From the NCBI GenBank assembly GCA_965199005.1, contig CBDAQK010000001.1:2604001-2668000 (forward strand): a stretch of 64,000 nucleotides of DNA, read 5' to 3'. How positions within the stretch are numbered: the stretch's first letter is position 1; each line of letters begins with the position of its first letter. Below, piece by piece: positions 45,137-54,952 of this stretch. The notes under the pieces were generated by a model. It saw only the letters and a program-made list of their open reading frames with translations, did not search any database and was not told the DNA's origin. The position numbers and the translations under genes are program-made. The DNA comes from LMUY01 sp965199005. Its GTDB lineage: Bacteria; Pseudomonadota; Alphaproteobacteria; Acetobacterales; Acetobacteraceae.

Positions 45137-47893
45137 ATGAAGTCCAGTGTCGCCGAAGCGTGCCCGGTCGAGATCGAACTCCGGTTCGGCGCCTTTCGGC
45201 TGCGCACGTCTCAGCACGCCCTTTTCCGAGGTGCCGATCGCATCAAACTTGGCAGCCGGGCTTTCGAACTGCTAGTCGCGCTCGCCGAGCATCCGGGCGA
45301 GTTGGTCGGCAAGGACCAGCTCATGGCGCGTCTCTGGCCCAACCTGCATGTGGACGAGACGGCGTTGCGGGTGCACGTGGCCGCTCTTCGCAAGGCACTT
45401 GGACCAAGCCTGACCGGCGAGCCGTATATCGTCAACGTCGTCGGCCGCGGATACCTCCTGAGCACTGCGGTGACGACCGTGTCTGAACCGATACCGTCGA
45501 CACCCCCGGCCAGCGCGCCGTACGCCGTCGCCCGCGCGCCCGTGCACGTGATCGGGCGTGAGGACGTCATCGTGTCGGTCAGTCGGCAGCTGTTGCAGCA
45601 CCGGCTCGTGACGATCGTCGGCGCTGGCGGTATTGGCAAGACCACCGTGGCACTCGCGATCACGGACCGCCGGGCCGGAGGCGACCCGCCTTCCTCGTGC
45701 GTGGTGGATCTGTCGCCGCTGGCCGAGGACGGCCTGGTCGCGGCATCCGTGGCGTTCGGCCTTGGGCTGCCCCAGGTCACGGACGATCCGATGGCAGCCG
45801 TCGTCGCCCACCTCCGAAGTAACCCGATGCTGCTGGTGCTGGATTGCTGTGAGCGTGTGGTGGAGGGCACGGCTCTGTTCGCAGAGCGTATCCTGGCCGC
45901 GGTGCCAGCCATGTCTATCCTGGTCACTAGCCGCGAGCCGCTCCGCGCCCGTGGCGAGCGGGTGATCCGGTTGGCACCGCTCGCCACCCCATCGGCGTCG
46001 GCGGGGATCACGGCGGCGGCTGCCATGGGGTTTCCCGCTGTGCAGCTGTTCCTGGAACGGGCTTCGGCGAGCCTTGAGGAGTTCACGCTCAGCGACGCAA
46101 ATGCGCCACTCGTGTCCGAGCTGTGCATCCGGCTGGACGGCATCGCCCTGGCGATCGAGTTGGTGGCCGGCCATGTCACCGCGTTCGACTTGCCCAGCCT
46201 GACGGACATGCTCAACGACCGGCTGAGCCTGCTGGGAGCGGGCCGCACCGCCGTGCCCCGGCACAAGACGCTTCGCGCGGTGCTGGATTGGAGCTTCGCC
46301 ACGATCGCCGATCGGGAACGGGTTCTGCTGCGGCGGATGGCGGTGTTCGTGGGTGGAGCGGATCTGGGCGCGGTGCAGGACGTGGCGGTGGGTGCCGGCC
46401 TCACCCGGTTCGACATCCCCGAGGCGCTGCGGCTGCTCGTGGACAAGTCGCTCGTCGTGGCGGACCTCGCAGACGATGTCGCGCGCTACCGGCTGTTGGA
46501 CATGACCCGGGCCTATGCCCTGGAAAGGCTGCGCGAAAGCGGCGAGGCGGGCACGGTGGCGTCCCGCCACGCGCTGCACTACCGGGACGCGTTCGCGACG
46601 GCCCGTACGACATGGAAGGGTAGCGCCGTCCCGGACTGGCTGCTCGGCTACGCGCGCCGTCTGGATAATGTTCGGAGCGCGCTGGGTTGGGCGTTCGGGC
46701 CGGAGGGCGAGGCGCAGCCCGGCATCGAGCTGGCGGCGGAGGCGCTGCCGATCATGTACGAGCTGTCGCTGGTCGAGGAGTGCCGGCGCTGGGTCGGGGC
46801 GGCACTGGCGGCGCTGGCCTCGGTCGCGGCACCGGACCCGATGCTGGAGGTGAGGCTCAACACTATCCTGGCCGCAGCGCTGACCTACACCGCGGGCCCG
46901 GTGGCACAGACAATGGCGGCCTGGCAGCACGTGTTGACCTTGGCGACGAAGGCCGCGTTCCCGACGGGTGAAGCGCGTGCCCTGTGGGGGCTGTGGACGG
47001 CCTGCAGCTACAGCGGCAGGCCACGGGAAGCGCTCGGCTATGCCCAGCGCTACGCCGAGACGAGGATCGATGACGGCTATGCGACCACCAGTATCCTCGG
47101 CGAGCGCATCATCGGCGTGGCGCTTCACCAGTTGGGGGAGCAGGCAGCGTCCCGGGCGCGGCTGGACGGCATGCTGGCGCGTTACAGGCCCTTCCCCCAC
47201 TTCTACACGCCTGGGTTCCGGCTGGACCATGCAGCGATGGCACGCGTCACGCTCGTCCGCGTATTGTGGGTGATGGGCCATGCCGAGGCAGCCCTCACTT
47301 TGCTGGACGAAGTCATGCTAGGCGTGCACCGGAATAAATACCCGGTGGCGGTCTGCTACGCCGTCATCGAAGCGGCCGTGCCCATCCTGGTCATGACCGG
47401 CGACCTGGACGGCGCCGCACGCGAACTGGACCTGCTGCGGAGCGTCGCGGACCAGAACGGCTTCGCGATCTGGCAGGCCGGCGCCCGCGCGATGCGGCTC
47501 GCCATCGACGCGGCCCGAGGGGAGGCGCTGCCGGCCCGCGACGTCCAGGACGTGTTCTCGGCCTTGCACGCGACGGGATATACGGCGCCCGCGGCCTGGC
47601 TCTCGGGCTTGGTTGCGGAGGCGCGGGGCTCACAGGAGAGTTCGGCGGCCCGCATCGGCCGGGTGGACGAGGCCATCGCCCACGGCGAGCGGTTCGGAGA
47701 AATGTGGTCCGTCCCGGAGTTGCTTCGGGTCAAGGCCATGCTGACGGCGCGCGATCACCCCGTCGAGGCGCAGGCGTTGCTTGTCCGCGCGGCCGCCCTG
47801 GCCCGCAAGCAGGGTGCAGCCGCGTGGGAGCGCCGCATCGAGGCGACGTCGGCAACGGTGTTGTCAAGCAGCGACACCAAGGCGGACGCGTGA
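45137..47893 (+). CDS. winged-helix / STAND-type ATPase transcriptional regulator
   Basis: 918 aa. Residues about 10-105 form an OmpR-type winged helix (LRFGAFRLRTSQHALFRG, then GYLLSTAV). An NTPase follows with Walker A VGAGGIGKTT, Walker B LLVLDCCE and sensor-like LVTSREPLRARGERV. The C-terminal half is a long TPR-like helical array. Such proteins are signal-responsive activators. ATG 45137 is preferred to the GTG 24 bases upstream. Its stop overlaps the start of the solute-binding gene (GTGA), so both are made together; the binding protein may report on the regulator's signal. Confidence 0.85.
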   Translation: MKSSVAEACPVEIELRFGAFRLRTSQHALFRGADRIKLGSRAFELLVALAEHPGELVGKDQLMARLWPNLHVDETALRVHVAALRKALGPSLTGEPYIVNVVGRGYLLSTAVTTVSEPIPSTPPASAPYAVARAPVHVIGREDVIVSVSRQLLQHRLVTIVGAGGIGKTTVALAITDRRAGGDPPSSCVVDLSPLAEDGLVAASVAFGLGLPQVTDDPMAAVVAHLRSNPMLLVLDCCERVVEGTALFAERILAAVPAMSILVTSREPLRARGERVIRLAPLATPSASAGITAAAAMGFPAVQLFLERASASLEEFTLSDANAPLVSELCIRLDGIALAIELVAGHVTAFDLPSLTDMLNDRLSLLGAGRTAVPRHKTLRAVLDWSFATIADRERVLLRRMAVFVGGADLGAVQDVAVGAGLTRFDIPEALRLLVDKSLVVADLADDVARYRLLDMTRAYALERLRESGEAGTVASRHALHYRDAFATARTTWKGSAVPDWLLGYARRLDNVRSALGWAFGPEGEAQPGIELAAEALPIMYELSLVEECRRWVGAALAALASVAAPDPMLEVRLNTILAAALTYTAGPVAQTMAAWQHVLTLATKAAFPTGEARALWGLWTACSYSGRPREALGYAQRYAETRIDDGYATTSILGERIIGVALHQLGEQAASRARLDGMLARYRPFPHFYTPGFRLDHAAMARVTLVRVLWVMGHAEAALTLLDEVMLGVHRNKYPVAVCYAVIEAAVPILVMTGDLDGAARELDLLRSVADQNGFAIWQAGARAMRLAIDAARGEALPARDVQDVFSALHATGYTAPAAWLSGLVAEARGSQESSAARIGRVDEAIAHGERFGEMWSVPELLRVKAMLTARDHPVEAQALLVRAAALARKQGAAAWERRIEATSATVLSSSDTKADA

Positions 47894-49500
47894 CGCTCGG
47901 ACGGCGGGCAGCACTGGCAGCGCCTCTGGCCGTAGGGCTCGTATTCCCGGGGTCGCATTCCATCCGCGCGCAGCCGGCGCCGGGCTCCATCCTGCGCTTC
48001 GTGCCGCCGTTCGACCTGCGGAGCCTGGACCCGATCGTCGATACCGGGTTCAGCACGCTGCAGCACGGCTACATGATCTACGACACGCTGTTCGCCATGG
48101 ACGGCGCGTTCACGCCGCGTCCGCAGATGGTCGATGCCTTCGACGTAAGCCTGGACGGCCTGAGCTACGCCTTCCGATTGCGGCCCGGCCTGCGCTTCCA
48201 CGATGGCGCGCCCGTGACCGCAGCGGACTGCATCGCCTCCATCCGTCGCTGGGGTGCACGCGACGTAATGGGCAAGCTGTTGCTCGCACGCACAACACGC
48301 CTGGACGCCACGGATGACGCCACGGTGCGACTGCGCCTCGTCGAGCCGTTCCCCCTACTGATCCATGCCCTGGCGAAGATCTCGTCCAGCCCGTGTTTCA
48401 TCATGCGCGAGCGTGACGCGCTCACCGATCCGGCGGTCGCCGTGCGGACGGCCATCGGCTCGGGGCCATTCCGTTTCCTCCCCGACCGCTTCGTGCCGGG
48501 CGCCCGGGTGGCCTATGCGGCAAACCGGGGCTACCTGCCCCGGCCGGAGGCTCCAGACGGCTATGCCGGGCGCAAGCGTGCGGAGGTGGACGTGGTGGAG
48601 TGGCACGTGATCCCCGATGTGGCGACCCAGGTGGCGGCGATCCTGGCGGGCGAGGTGGACATGCTCGCCTCACCGACGCTCGACCTCCTCGACCGCATGC
48701 GGGCCGACCCGGCCGTGACCGTGCGGCTGTTCGACCGATTCGGCTGGACGGCGTACATCCGTCCCAACCAGCTCCACCCGCCGTTCGACGACATCCGGGC
48801 GCGGCAGGCGCTGGGCCATCTCGCGCCGCAATCGGACTACATGGCGGCAGCGGCCGGCGACCCCGGGAACTGGGGGGAGTGCCGGTCCTTCCTGTCCTGC
48901 GCGGCAGCGGTCCCTGACGGAGGCGAGGCATTGGGAGCGCAGGACCTGCAACGGGCGCGGGACCTTCTGATGGCATCTGGCTATGCCGGCGCCCCCATCG
49001 TGGTCCTGGACCCGGTCGACAGCCCGATCCTGTCCAACCTCACCGCCGTTACCGTGAGCCGGCTGCGCCGCATCGGCGCGGCCGTGGACACGGTCGCTGC
49101 CGACCTGGCGACCGTGTTCGCCCGGCGCGCCAGCACACAGCCGCCGGACAAGGGGGGCTGGAACCTGTTCCACACCATTTCACTCGGCCTGGAGTTCGCC
49201 GGTCCGCTGACCAACTTCGCACTGGCCAGCCCGTGCCGGACAGAGGCATCCGGACCGCCCCCCGGATGGTATGGCTGGCCCTGCGATCCTGCCATCGAGG
49301 CGCTGCGCGAGGCGTGGGCCCAAGCGCCCGGCGAAGCGGAGCGGGGGCAGATCGCCGGTCGGTTGCAGGATGCCGCCGCGCGGTCGCTCCCGTTCATCCC
49401 GCTGGGACGCATCGACACGCCGGTGGCTTTTCGAACGGCTGTTCGCGGGTTGCCCGAAATGCCCGTGCCGGTGCTGTGGAACACATCCGTGTACCGTTAA
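47890..49500 (+). CDS. ABC-type peptide/nickel-family extracellular solute-binding protein
   Basis: 536 aa, SBP_bac_5 type. It starts GTG with a twin-arginine-like or Sec signal (LGRRAALAAPLAVGLVFPG). The lobes contain YDTLFAMDGAFTPRPQMVDAF, LRPGLRFHDGAPVTAADCIAS, GSGPFRFLPDRFVPG and, at the end, PFIPLGRIDTPVAFR. There are no permease or ATPase genes nearby. Translational coupling to a cytoplasmic regulator is unusual for this family. Confidence 0.88.
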   Translation: MTLGRRAALAAPLAVGLVFPGSHSIRAQPAPGSILRFVPPFDLRSLDPIVDTGFSTLQHGYMIYDTLFAMDGAFTPRPQMVDAFDVSLDGLSYAFRLRPGLRFHDGAPVTAADCIASIRRWGARDVMGKLLLARTTRLDATDDATVRLRLVEPFPLLIHALAKISSSPCFIMRERDALTDPAVAVRTAIGSGPFRFLPDRFVPGARVAYAANRGYLPRPEAPDGYAGRKRAEVDVVEWHVIPDVATQVAAILAGEVDMLASPTLDLLDRMRADPAVTVRLFDRFGWTAYIRPNQLHPPFDDIRARQALGHLAPQSDYMAAAAGDPGNWGECRSFLSCAAAVPDGGEALGAQDLQRARDLLMASGYAGAPIVVLDPVDSPILSNLTAVTVSRLRRIGAAVDTVAADLATVFARRASTQPPDKGGWNLFHTISLGLEFAGPLTNFALASPCRTEASGPPPGWYGWPCDPAIEALREAWAQAPGEAERGQIAGRLQDAAARSLPFIPLGRIDTPVAFRTAVRGLPEMPVPVLWNTSVYR

Positions 49501-49511
49501 GGTGGCAGCGG

Positions 49512-49916
49512 TCAGTCTGGAAAACGGTCACCGAACATAGGAGCGCCGCTCCTGGAGCTGGCGCGGCCCACCTCGTCCTGGAGGACGTCCCAGTGCTCCG
49601 CGAGCAGCCCGTCCTCGATACGCAGGATGTCCGCCGCGATCCAGTTCCTCGCAGCACCACGGCCGGAAAAACGGCCGTGCGCGAACACGTAGTCTCCTTC
49701 GGCGACGAGCAAGCCGGGTTCGTAGCGCAGTGTCGCGGGTGCGCTGCGGACGAGATCGAACAGCCCCTCCCGCCCGGGTGCGATATGCGCGCTGTGCTGG
49801 ACGTAGCCGGATGACCAGAACGCCAGTGCGGCCCCGTAGTCCCGCTGGTTGAACAGCGTTTCGAACGCGCCCGCGACCAGGGCCTTGTTCGCGGCTGGCG
49901 AGCCGCGTGCCGCCAT
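49512..49916 (-). CDS. SnoaL-like polyketide-cyclase-family protein (cluster A)
   Basis: 134 aa. NTF2-like fold with FETLFNQRDYGAALAFWS, YVQHSAHIAPGREGLFDLV and GLLAEHWDVLQDE. Closely similar to the protein at 59296. Its ATG overlaps the DUF427 stop (ATGA). Ester cyclase annotation is generic; substrate unknown. Confidence 0.85.
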   Translation of the reverse strand: MAARGSPAANKALVAGAFETLFNQRDYGAALAFWSSGYVQHSAHIAPGREGLFDLVRSAPATLRYEPGLLVAEGDYVFAHGRFSGRGAARNWIAADILRIEDGLLAEHWDVLQDEVGRASSRSGAPMFGDRFPD

Positions 49917-50296
49917 CACGCGGGCTCCACGGTGATGGCGTCGACGCGGTCGGGGTAGAAGGCGAGGTGGCCGGCGATCGCGGCCATGGCGGCGAAGGGC
50001 GCCTCGTAGCTCCAAGCCGCGTTCACGCCCGTACTCCCGGCCGGGACGATGCTGAGGTAGCTGCAATCACCCTTGTAGGGGCAGTACGTGATGTGCGTGG
50101 TCGGCTGCAGCAGGGTCATGTCCACGTCCGCGCGCGGGATGTAGTGGACAGGCGGGTAGGCGGCCTCCCGCAGGATAAGGGCGCGACGGCTGTCTGCCAC
50201 GACGCGGCCGGCGGCGGTGACCACGACGCGGCCGGGCGTCGGCTCGATCGTGATCGGGTGGTCTGGTCCGGGGACCTTGATGGTTCTCTCGCTCAT
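49916..50296 (-). CDS. DUF427 protein (cluster A)
   Basis: 126 aa. PGPDHPITIEPTPGRVVV, REAAYPPVHYIPRADVDM, TYCPYKGDCSYLSI and LAFYPDRVDAI are the DUF427 blocks of a small beta-fold family of unknown activity. ATG 50296 has AAGGAGAG seven bases upstream. Its paralogue at 59724 is frameshifted. Confidence 0.87.
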   Translation of the reverse strand: MSERTIKVPGPDHPITIEPTPGRVVVTAAGRVVADSRRALILREAAYPPVHYIPRADVDMTLLQPTTHITYCPYKGDCSYLSIVPAGSTGVNAAWSYEAPFAAMAAIAGHLAFYPDRVDAITVEPA

Positions 50297-50354
50297 TGGG
50301 CTCTCCTTCATGACGTCGGTTCAAATCCGCACGCTGGCGTTTGCTGGCGTGCCG

Positions 50355-50460
50355 CTACAGCCACTTTCCGCCATCCACGCGCAGCGTGTCGCCGCTGACC
50401 CACCGGGCTGCGTCTGAGGCCAGAATGCGACTGGCCGCGTCAGCGTCCTTGGTCAGTGAC
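50355..50460 (-). pseudogene. C-terminal remnant of a short-chain dehydrogenase
   Basis: ASDAARWVSGDTLRVDGG followed by KWL and a stop. Nearly identical, also at the DNA level over about 80 bp, to the end of the intact SDR at 51320. The rest of this copy is absent. Confidence 0.75.
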
Positions 50461-50503
50461 GCCGCATACCAAAGACCAGCCCCATCGGGCCCAGCTCGGG
50501 TAA

Positions 50504-51262
50504 TCAGGAATGGCCAAACAGAGTGAGAAGTTGTTGGTTGAAGCCGTCGACGAGCGCATGCTCATTGGGGCCAGCATTGTCCCGAAGTGCCTTGGCGCGA
50601 ACGACAACGATCTCGTCGGCATCGGTCCCGAGCAACTCCATAGTTTCCTTGATGAAGTCGTCGAGCGGCATCGCCTGCTCGGCTTCGCGGCTGTTCATCA
50701 GGTCCGTACGCACCCAAGGCGGAGCAATCTCGATCACCCGCACGCCTGCGCCTTTGAGCAGGAAACGCTGCGATAGAGCATAGGAATGGAGCGCCGCCTT
50801 GGTTGCCGAATAGACCGCAGTCAGCGCCATGGGCACGAAGCCGAGCACGGAACCCGTATAGGCGATGACGGCGCCTTCCTTGCCTTTGAGTCGATCCACC
50901 AGCGCGCTGGTCATGCGGATGGGGCCAGAGAGGTTCGTACTGATGGTGTCGACCATCAGCTTGTCATCGATCCGGCCAGCAGCTTGGTCTGGCTGCATGA
51001 TGCCCGCATTGTTGATGAGGACATTGAGATCAGGATGCTCGGCGATGAGGGTGGCTGCAGCGGTATCGACGCTGGCCGGATCGGTAATGTCGAGTTCGAT
51101 CGCTGCCATGCCGGGATGCGCGGCGATGATCTCGTCGAGGTTCGCGCGCCGACGACCTGAAATGATCACCTTGTTGCCGAGTTCGTAGAACGCTTCGGCC
51201 AGCGCGCGGCCAATGCCCGATGTGCCGCCGGTGATGAAGATGGTGTTACCTGTCAGTTTCAT
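50504..51262 (-). CDS. short-chain dehydrogenase (DltE-like)
   Basis: 252 aa. Cofactor motif TGGTSGIG, structural NNAG and active-site YSATKAAL (Tyr-x3-Lys). DltE-type sequence features include VRVIEIAPPWVRTDL. GC and codon use are slightly lower than in flanking SDRs, and it lies between the two halves of a duplicated SDR end, as if captured. Substrate unknown. Confidence 0.9.
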   Translation of the reverse strand: MKLTGNTIFITGGTSGIGRALAEAFYELGNKVIISGRRRANLDEIIAAHPGMAAIELDITDPASVDTAAATLIAEHPDLNVLINNAGIMQPDQAAGRIDDKLMVDTISTNLSGPIRMTSALVDRLKGKEGAVIAYTGSVLGFVPMALTAVYSATKAALHSYALSQRFLLKGAGVRVIEIAPPWVRTDLMNSREAEQAMPLDDFIKETMELLGTDADEIVVVRAKALRDNAGPNEHALVDGFNQQLLTLFGHS

Positions 51263-51319
51263 GGGGTATTCTCCAGAGCTATTAGGGAGGTGAATGGTTC
51301 AGTTCTCGGTGGCGTGCCG

Positions 51320-52066
51320 CTACAGCCGCGACCCGCCATCCACGCGCAACGTGTCGCCGCTGACCCACCGGGCCGCGTCCGAGGCCAGGAACACCACGGC
51401 GTCTGCGATGTCCTCGGGTTGCGCGATGCGCTTGATCGCCTGCATGCCGAGGGTGATCGCCTGGCCAGCTTCGGTTTTGGTGAAGCTGGACATCTCCGTG
51501 GCGACCACGCCGGGTGCGACGGCGTTGACGCGGATGCCGCGCTCGCCCAACGCGGCGGCGAAGTGCTTCACCAGCGTGTCGATCGCACCTTTGGTGGCGG
51601 CGTAGGCGGACAGCGTGCCGACCGAAGTGCGAGCCGCCAGCGAGGACAGCAGCACGATCCGGCTGTCCTCCCCCAGGATCGGCAGGAGCTGCTGGACCAG
51701 GAAGAACGGCGCCCGCACGTTGATGGCGAACAGCCGGTCGAAGTCTACCACCGTATGATCCTCGATCGGGGCGGCGTTGGCGATCCCCGCATTGGCGACC
51801 AGGATGTCGAGCCGGCCGCGGACGATCTTGCGCACCTCGGCCGCGAGCCTGTGCGGTCCGTCTGGCGCCGCAAGGTCCGCGCCAAGGATGTCGGCATGCC
51901 CGCCGGCGGCCAGGATCGCCTCCGCGACCATCTCGGCCTCCGCCTTTCCGGTCCCGTAATGCACGAGCACCTCGGCTCCTTGCCGGCCGAGCGCCAGCGC
52001 GGTGGCCCGGCCGATGCCGCGGGATGCCCCGGTGACGAGCGCGGTCTTGCCCGCGAGCGGGCTCAT
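51320..52066 (-). CDS. short-chain dehydrogenase (cluster A)
   Basis: 248 aa. TGASRGIG (NAD(P) binding), NAGI, YAATKGAID (Tyr/Lys) and RVNAVAPGVVATEMSSF. This C-terminal sequence is that of the internally deleted copy at 61204. The start overlaps the OYE stop (ATGA). Confidence 0.92.
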   Translation of the reverse strand: MSPLAGKTALVTGASRGIGRATALALGRQGAEVLVHYGTGKAEAEMVAEAILAAGGHADILGADLAAPDGPHRLAAEVRKIVRGRLDILVANAGIANAAPIEDHTVVDFDRLFAINVRAPFFLVQQLLPILGEDSRIVLLSSLAARTSVGTLSAYAATKGAIDTLVKHFAAALGERGIRVNAVAPGVVATEMSSFTKTEAGQAITLGMQAIKRIAQPEDIADAVVFLASDAARWVSGDTLRVDGGSRL

Positions 52067-53169
52067 GCCGCGTGCTCCAACACGGCGTAGCGAGGGTCGT
52101 CCAGGTAGCCCGCCATGCCGCCGTAGTAGAAGGTGTCGCGGTCGTAGGCGTTGAGCGTCTGGCGCCGGCGCAGCCGCTCCGGCAGGTCTGGGTTGGCGAT
52201 GAAGTGGCGGCCGAACGCCACCAGGTCGGCATCGCCCGCCGCGACGATGGCTTCCGCACCCGGGCCGTCGAACCCGCCGGCCGCGATGACCGTCCCGCCG
52301 AACGCACGCTTGATCATCCCGGACGCGACGGGCGGCTGGCCTTCACCGCCGCCGGGGAGCCGCACGCGCGGCTCGACGATGTGGAGGTAGCCGATGCCGC
52401 GCTGCCCGAGCGCCTGGGCCACGGCGGTGAACAGCGCCTCGGCGTTGCTGTCGTGCATGTCGTTGAAGCCGCCACCCGGCGCGATCCGCACGCCGATGCG
52501 GTCGGCGCTCCAGATTTCTGCCACCGCACTGGTCACCTCGAGCAGGAACCGCATCCGGTTCTCCACGCTGCCGCCGTAGGCGTCGGTGCGCCTGTTGGAA
52601 CCGTCCTGGAGGAACTGGTCGATCAGGTAGCCATTGGCGGCATGGATTTCCACGCTATCGAACCCCGCCTGCTGCGCCCGCTCGGCGGCACGGCGGTATT
52701 GGGCCACGAGGCCGGGTATCTCGGCAGTCAGGATCGCCCGCGCCGGCGAAGCGTCAGCGTAGCCGCCTTCCAGCCACACGCCGGCGGCACTCGCCCCGGC
52801 AGAAGGGGCCATCGGCTGGGCGCCGCCGGGCTGCAGCTCGGTATGCGAAGCCCGCCCGACATGCCAGAGCTGCAGCACGAACTTGGCGCCCTGCGCATGG
52901 ACGGCGTCGACCACCGGGCGCCAGCCGGCCAGCTGTGCCTCGTCCTCGATCCCGGGGGAGGCGTAGCCGCCATTGCCCTGGCGCGAGATAAATGTTGCCT
53001 CCGCGATCAGCAGGCCGCCCGGCGTCGCGCGCTGCCGGTAGTACTCCCGCATCGCCGCGCCCGGCACGTTGCCGGGCATGTCGGAGCGCATGCGTGTGAG
53101 CGGTGCCAACACGACACGGTGGGAGAGGTCGAGTGCGCCGACGCGCACCGGGGTGAACAGCTTATCCAT
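52063..53169 (-). CDS. Old Yellow Enzyme family alkene reductase
   Basis: 368 aa. FMN-dependent TIM-barrel ene-reductase. LFTPVRVGALDLSHRVVLAPLTR at the start is the family signature. LQLWHVGRASH, VEIHAANGYLIDQFL (His and Asn pair), NRRTDAYGGSVENR and AFGRHFIANPDLPERL follow. The frame is open upstream, but ATG 53169 gives the canonical start. It reduces activated C=C bonds using NAD(P)H. Confidence 0.94.
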   Translation of the reverse strand: MDKLFTPVRVGALDLSHRVVLAPLTRMRSDMPGNVPGAAMREYYRQRATPGGLLIAEATFISRQGNGGYASPGIEDEAQLAGWRPVVDAVHAQGAKFVLQLWHVGRASHTELQPGGAQPMAPSAGASAAGVWLEGGYADASPARAILTAEIPGLVAQYRRAAERAQQAGFDSVEIHAANGYLIDQFLQDGSNRRTDAYGGSVENRMRFLLEVTSAVAEIWSADRIGVRIAPGGGFNDMHDSNAEALFTAVAQALGQRGIGYLHIVEPRVRLPGGGEGQPPVASGMIKRAFGGTVIAAGGFDGPGAEAIVAAGDADLVAFGRHFIANPDLPERLRRRQTLNAYDRDTFYYGGMAGYLDDPRYAVLEHAA

Positions 53170-53195
53170 GACAGCTCCTTCTGCTTGAGTTCGGG

Positions 53196-53951
53196 TTAGG
53201 ACGCGGTCTTGCCACCGTTGACCTGGATGACTTGCCCGGTGAGGTAGGCCGCCGCTTCCGATGCGACGAACAGGATGGCGGCCGCGATCTCCTCCGGCGT
53301 GCCGCCCCGCTTCAGCGGAATGGCGGCGTAGAAGGCGGCCTTTTTCGCAGGCGTATCGGCCAGCCGGTCGAGCATCGCGGTCTCTGTCGGGCCGGGTGCG
53401 ACGGCATTGACCCGCACGCCGAATGCGGCGGCCTCGATGGCGGCGCATTTGGTCAAGCCCTCGACCGCGTGCTTGCTGGCGGCGTAGAGCGACATGTTCG
53501 CAGCACCGCGCGAGCCCATGGTGGAGGACAGGTTGACGATGCTGCCGCTGCCTTGCGCCTGCATGACGCGCAGCTCGTGCTTGAGGCTTAGCAGCGTGCC
53601 GAGCACGTTGGTGTCGAAGGCGGCGGCGTAGCCCGCCATCGTCTGCCCCGTGACCGGCCCGGGCGTGCCCTCGAAGCCGGCGCTGTTGACCGCGATGTCG
53701 AGGCGGCCGAAGCGTGAGAGCGTGCGATCGACCAGCCCGCCTATTTCGTCCTCGTGGCGGACGTCGGCCGCCACGAATTCGGCCTCCGCCCCGAGGCCAC
53801 GCAGCTCGCTGGCCAACGCCGTGCCGATCTCAGCGTGACGACCGGACACGACGAGGCTTGCGCCCTCCCTTGCGAGGGCGAGCGCCGTTGCGCGTCCGAT
53901 CCCGGTCAGGGCGCCAGTGACGAGGGCCGTGCGGTTGGTGAACGAGGGCAT
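53196..53951 (-). CDS. short-chain dehydrogenase (cluster A, first gene)
   Basis: 251 aa from ATG 53951. TGALTGIGRAT, NSAG, SSTMGSRGAANMSLYAASKHAV (Tyr-x3-Lys) and VNGGKTAS at the end. It is the close paralogue of the gene at 60411. First gene of the minus-strand cluster, 26 bp before the OYE. Confidence 0.92.
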   Translation of the reverse strand: MPSFTNRTALVTGALTGIGRATALALAREGASLVVSGRHAEIGTALASELRGLGAEAEFVAADVRHEDEIGGLVDRTLSRFGRLDIAVNSAGFEGTPGPVTGQTMAGYAAAFDTNVLGTLLSLKHELRVMQAQGSGSIVNLSSTMGSRGAANMSLYAASKHAVEGLTKCAAIEAAAFGVRVNAVAPGPTETAMLDRLADTPAKKAAFYAAIPLKRGGTPEEIAAAILFVASEAAAYLTGQVIQVNGGKTAS

Positions 53952-54165
53952 GGTGAAGAGCACTCCATCGGATTGGCGCCCTTTGTGGCCGACCGATGGG
54001 CCAGCCGTGAGTGAAGCGGCGTAAAGCGCCGTTAAGTCGCGGCGGGATCCCGGTCGGACGCAGTCTTCACGGAGCCTTACGCAGGTTCACTCGGCCTCGC
54101 CGGAGAGCAGTGCAACGGTAAGTGCAGGCCAGAAACGGCCTAACCCACCTGAACCCGAGGCTTCC

Positions 54166-54912
54166 ATGAACAAGCAAGTCATCCTGATCACCGGCGGCCT
54201 GACCGGCATCGGCCGTGCCACCGCCGTCGCCGCCGCCCGCGAGGGTCACCATCTCGTCATCGCCGGCCGCAACGCCGAAATCGGGGATGCACTTATCGCC
54301 GAGCTCCGGGCGAGCGGGGCGGAAGCAGAGTTCGTCCATGCCGACGTCCGCCGGGAGGAGGACGTCCGCCGACTGGTCGATGGGGCCATCGCCCGCTTCG
54401 GCCGCCTGGATGCTGCCGTCAACACTGCCGGCACGGAGGGCACGCCCGGGCCGATCGCCGATCAGACAGCCGAAAGCTACGCTCAAACCTTCGACACGAA
54501 CGTGCTCGGCACGCTGCTAAGCCTCAAGCACGAGCTCCGGGTCATGCGAGCGCAGGGTGGCGGCAGCATCGTCAACGTGTCGTCGACCTACGGCCATCAA
54601 GGGGCCGCAGGCGCCTCGGTCTACGCGGCCAGCAAGCACGCGGTCGAAGGCCTGACCACCTCCGCCGCGCTCGAGGCTGCGCCGGACAACGTGCGCGTCA
54701 ACGCCGTCGCCCCCGGTCCCACCGAAACCGGCATGCTGGATCGTTTTACCGGAACGGCGGACCGCAAGGCCGCGCTCGCCGCGATGGTGCCGCTCGGCCG
54801 GGTCGGCAGGCCCAGCGAGATCGCCGCCGCGATCCTGTTCCTTGCCTCGCCCGCTGCCTCATTCGTCACCGGCCAGATCGTCAATGCCGACGGTGGCGTC
54901 ACCACCGGCTGA
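54166..54912 (+). CDS. short-chain dehydrogenase
   Basis: 248 aa. TGGLTGIGRAT, VNTAGTEGTPG, YAASKHAVEGL and NADGGVTTG. It is divergent from cluster A (214-bp gap) and similar to the SDR at 57418. It is followed 40 bp later by an alpha/beta hydrolase. Confidence 0.92.
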   Translation: MNKQVILITGGLTGIGRATAVAAAREGHHLVIAGRNAEIGDALIAELRASGAEAEFVHADVRREEDVRRLVDGAIARFGRLDAAVNTAGTEGTPGPIADQTAESYAQTFDTNVLGTLLSLKHELRVMRAQGGGSIVNVSSTYGHQGAAGASVYAASKHAVEGLTTSAALEAAPDNVRVNAVAPGPTETGMLDRFTGTADRKAALAAMVPLGRVGRPSEIAAAILFLASPAASFVTGQIVNADGGVTTG

Positions 54913-54952
54913 CGCGCCCACCTTTCGCTCACTCAAGCTGATGGAACACCCC

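Noticed and set aside
45272..47281. 669-aa minus-strand frame opposite the STAND regulator
   Set aside because: It is an antisense shadow. It is Arg/His/Gln-rich, while the plus strand shows winged-helix and Walker motifs.
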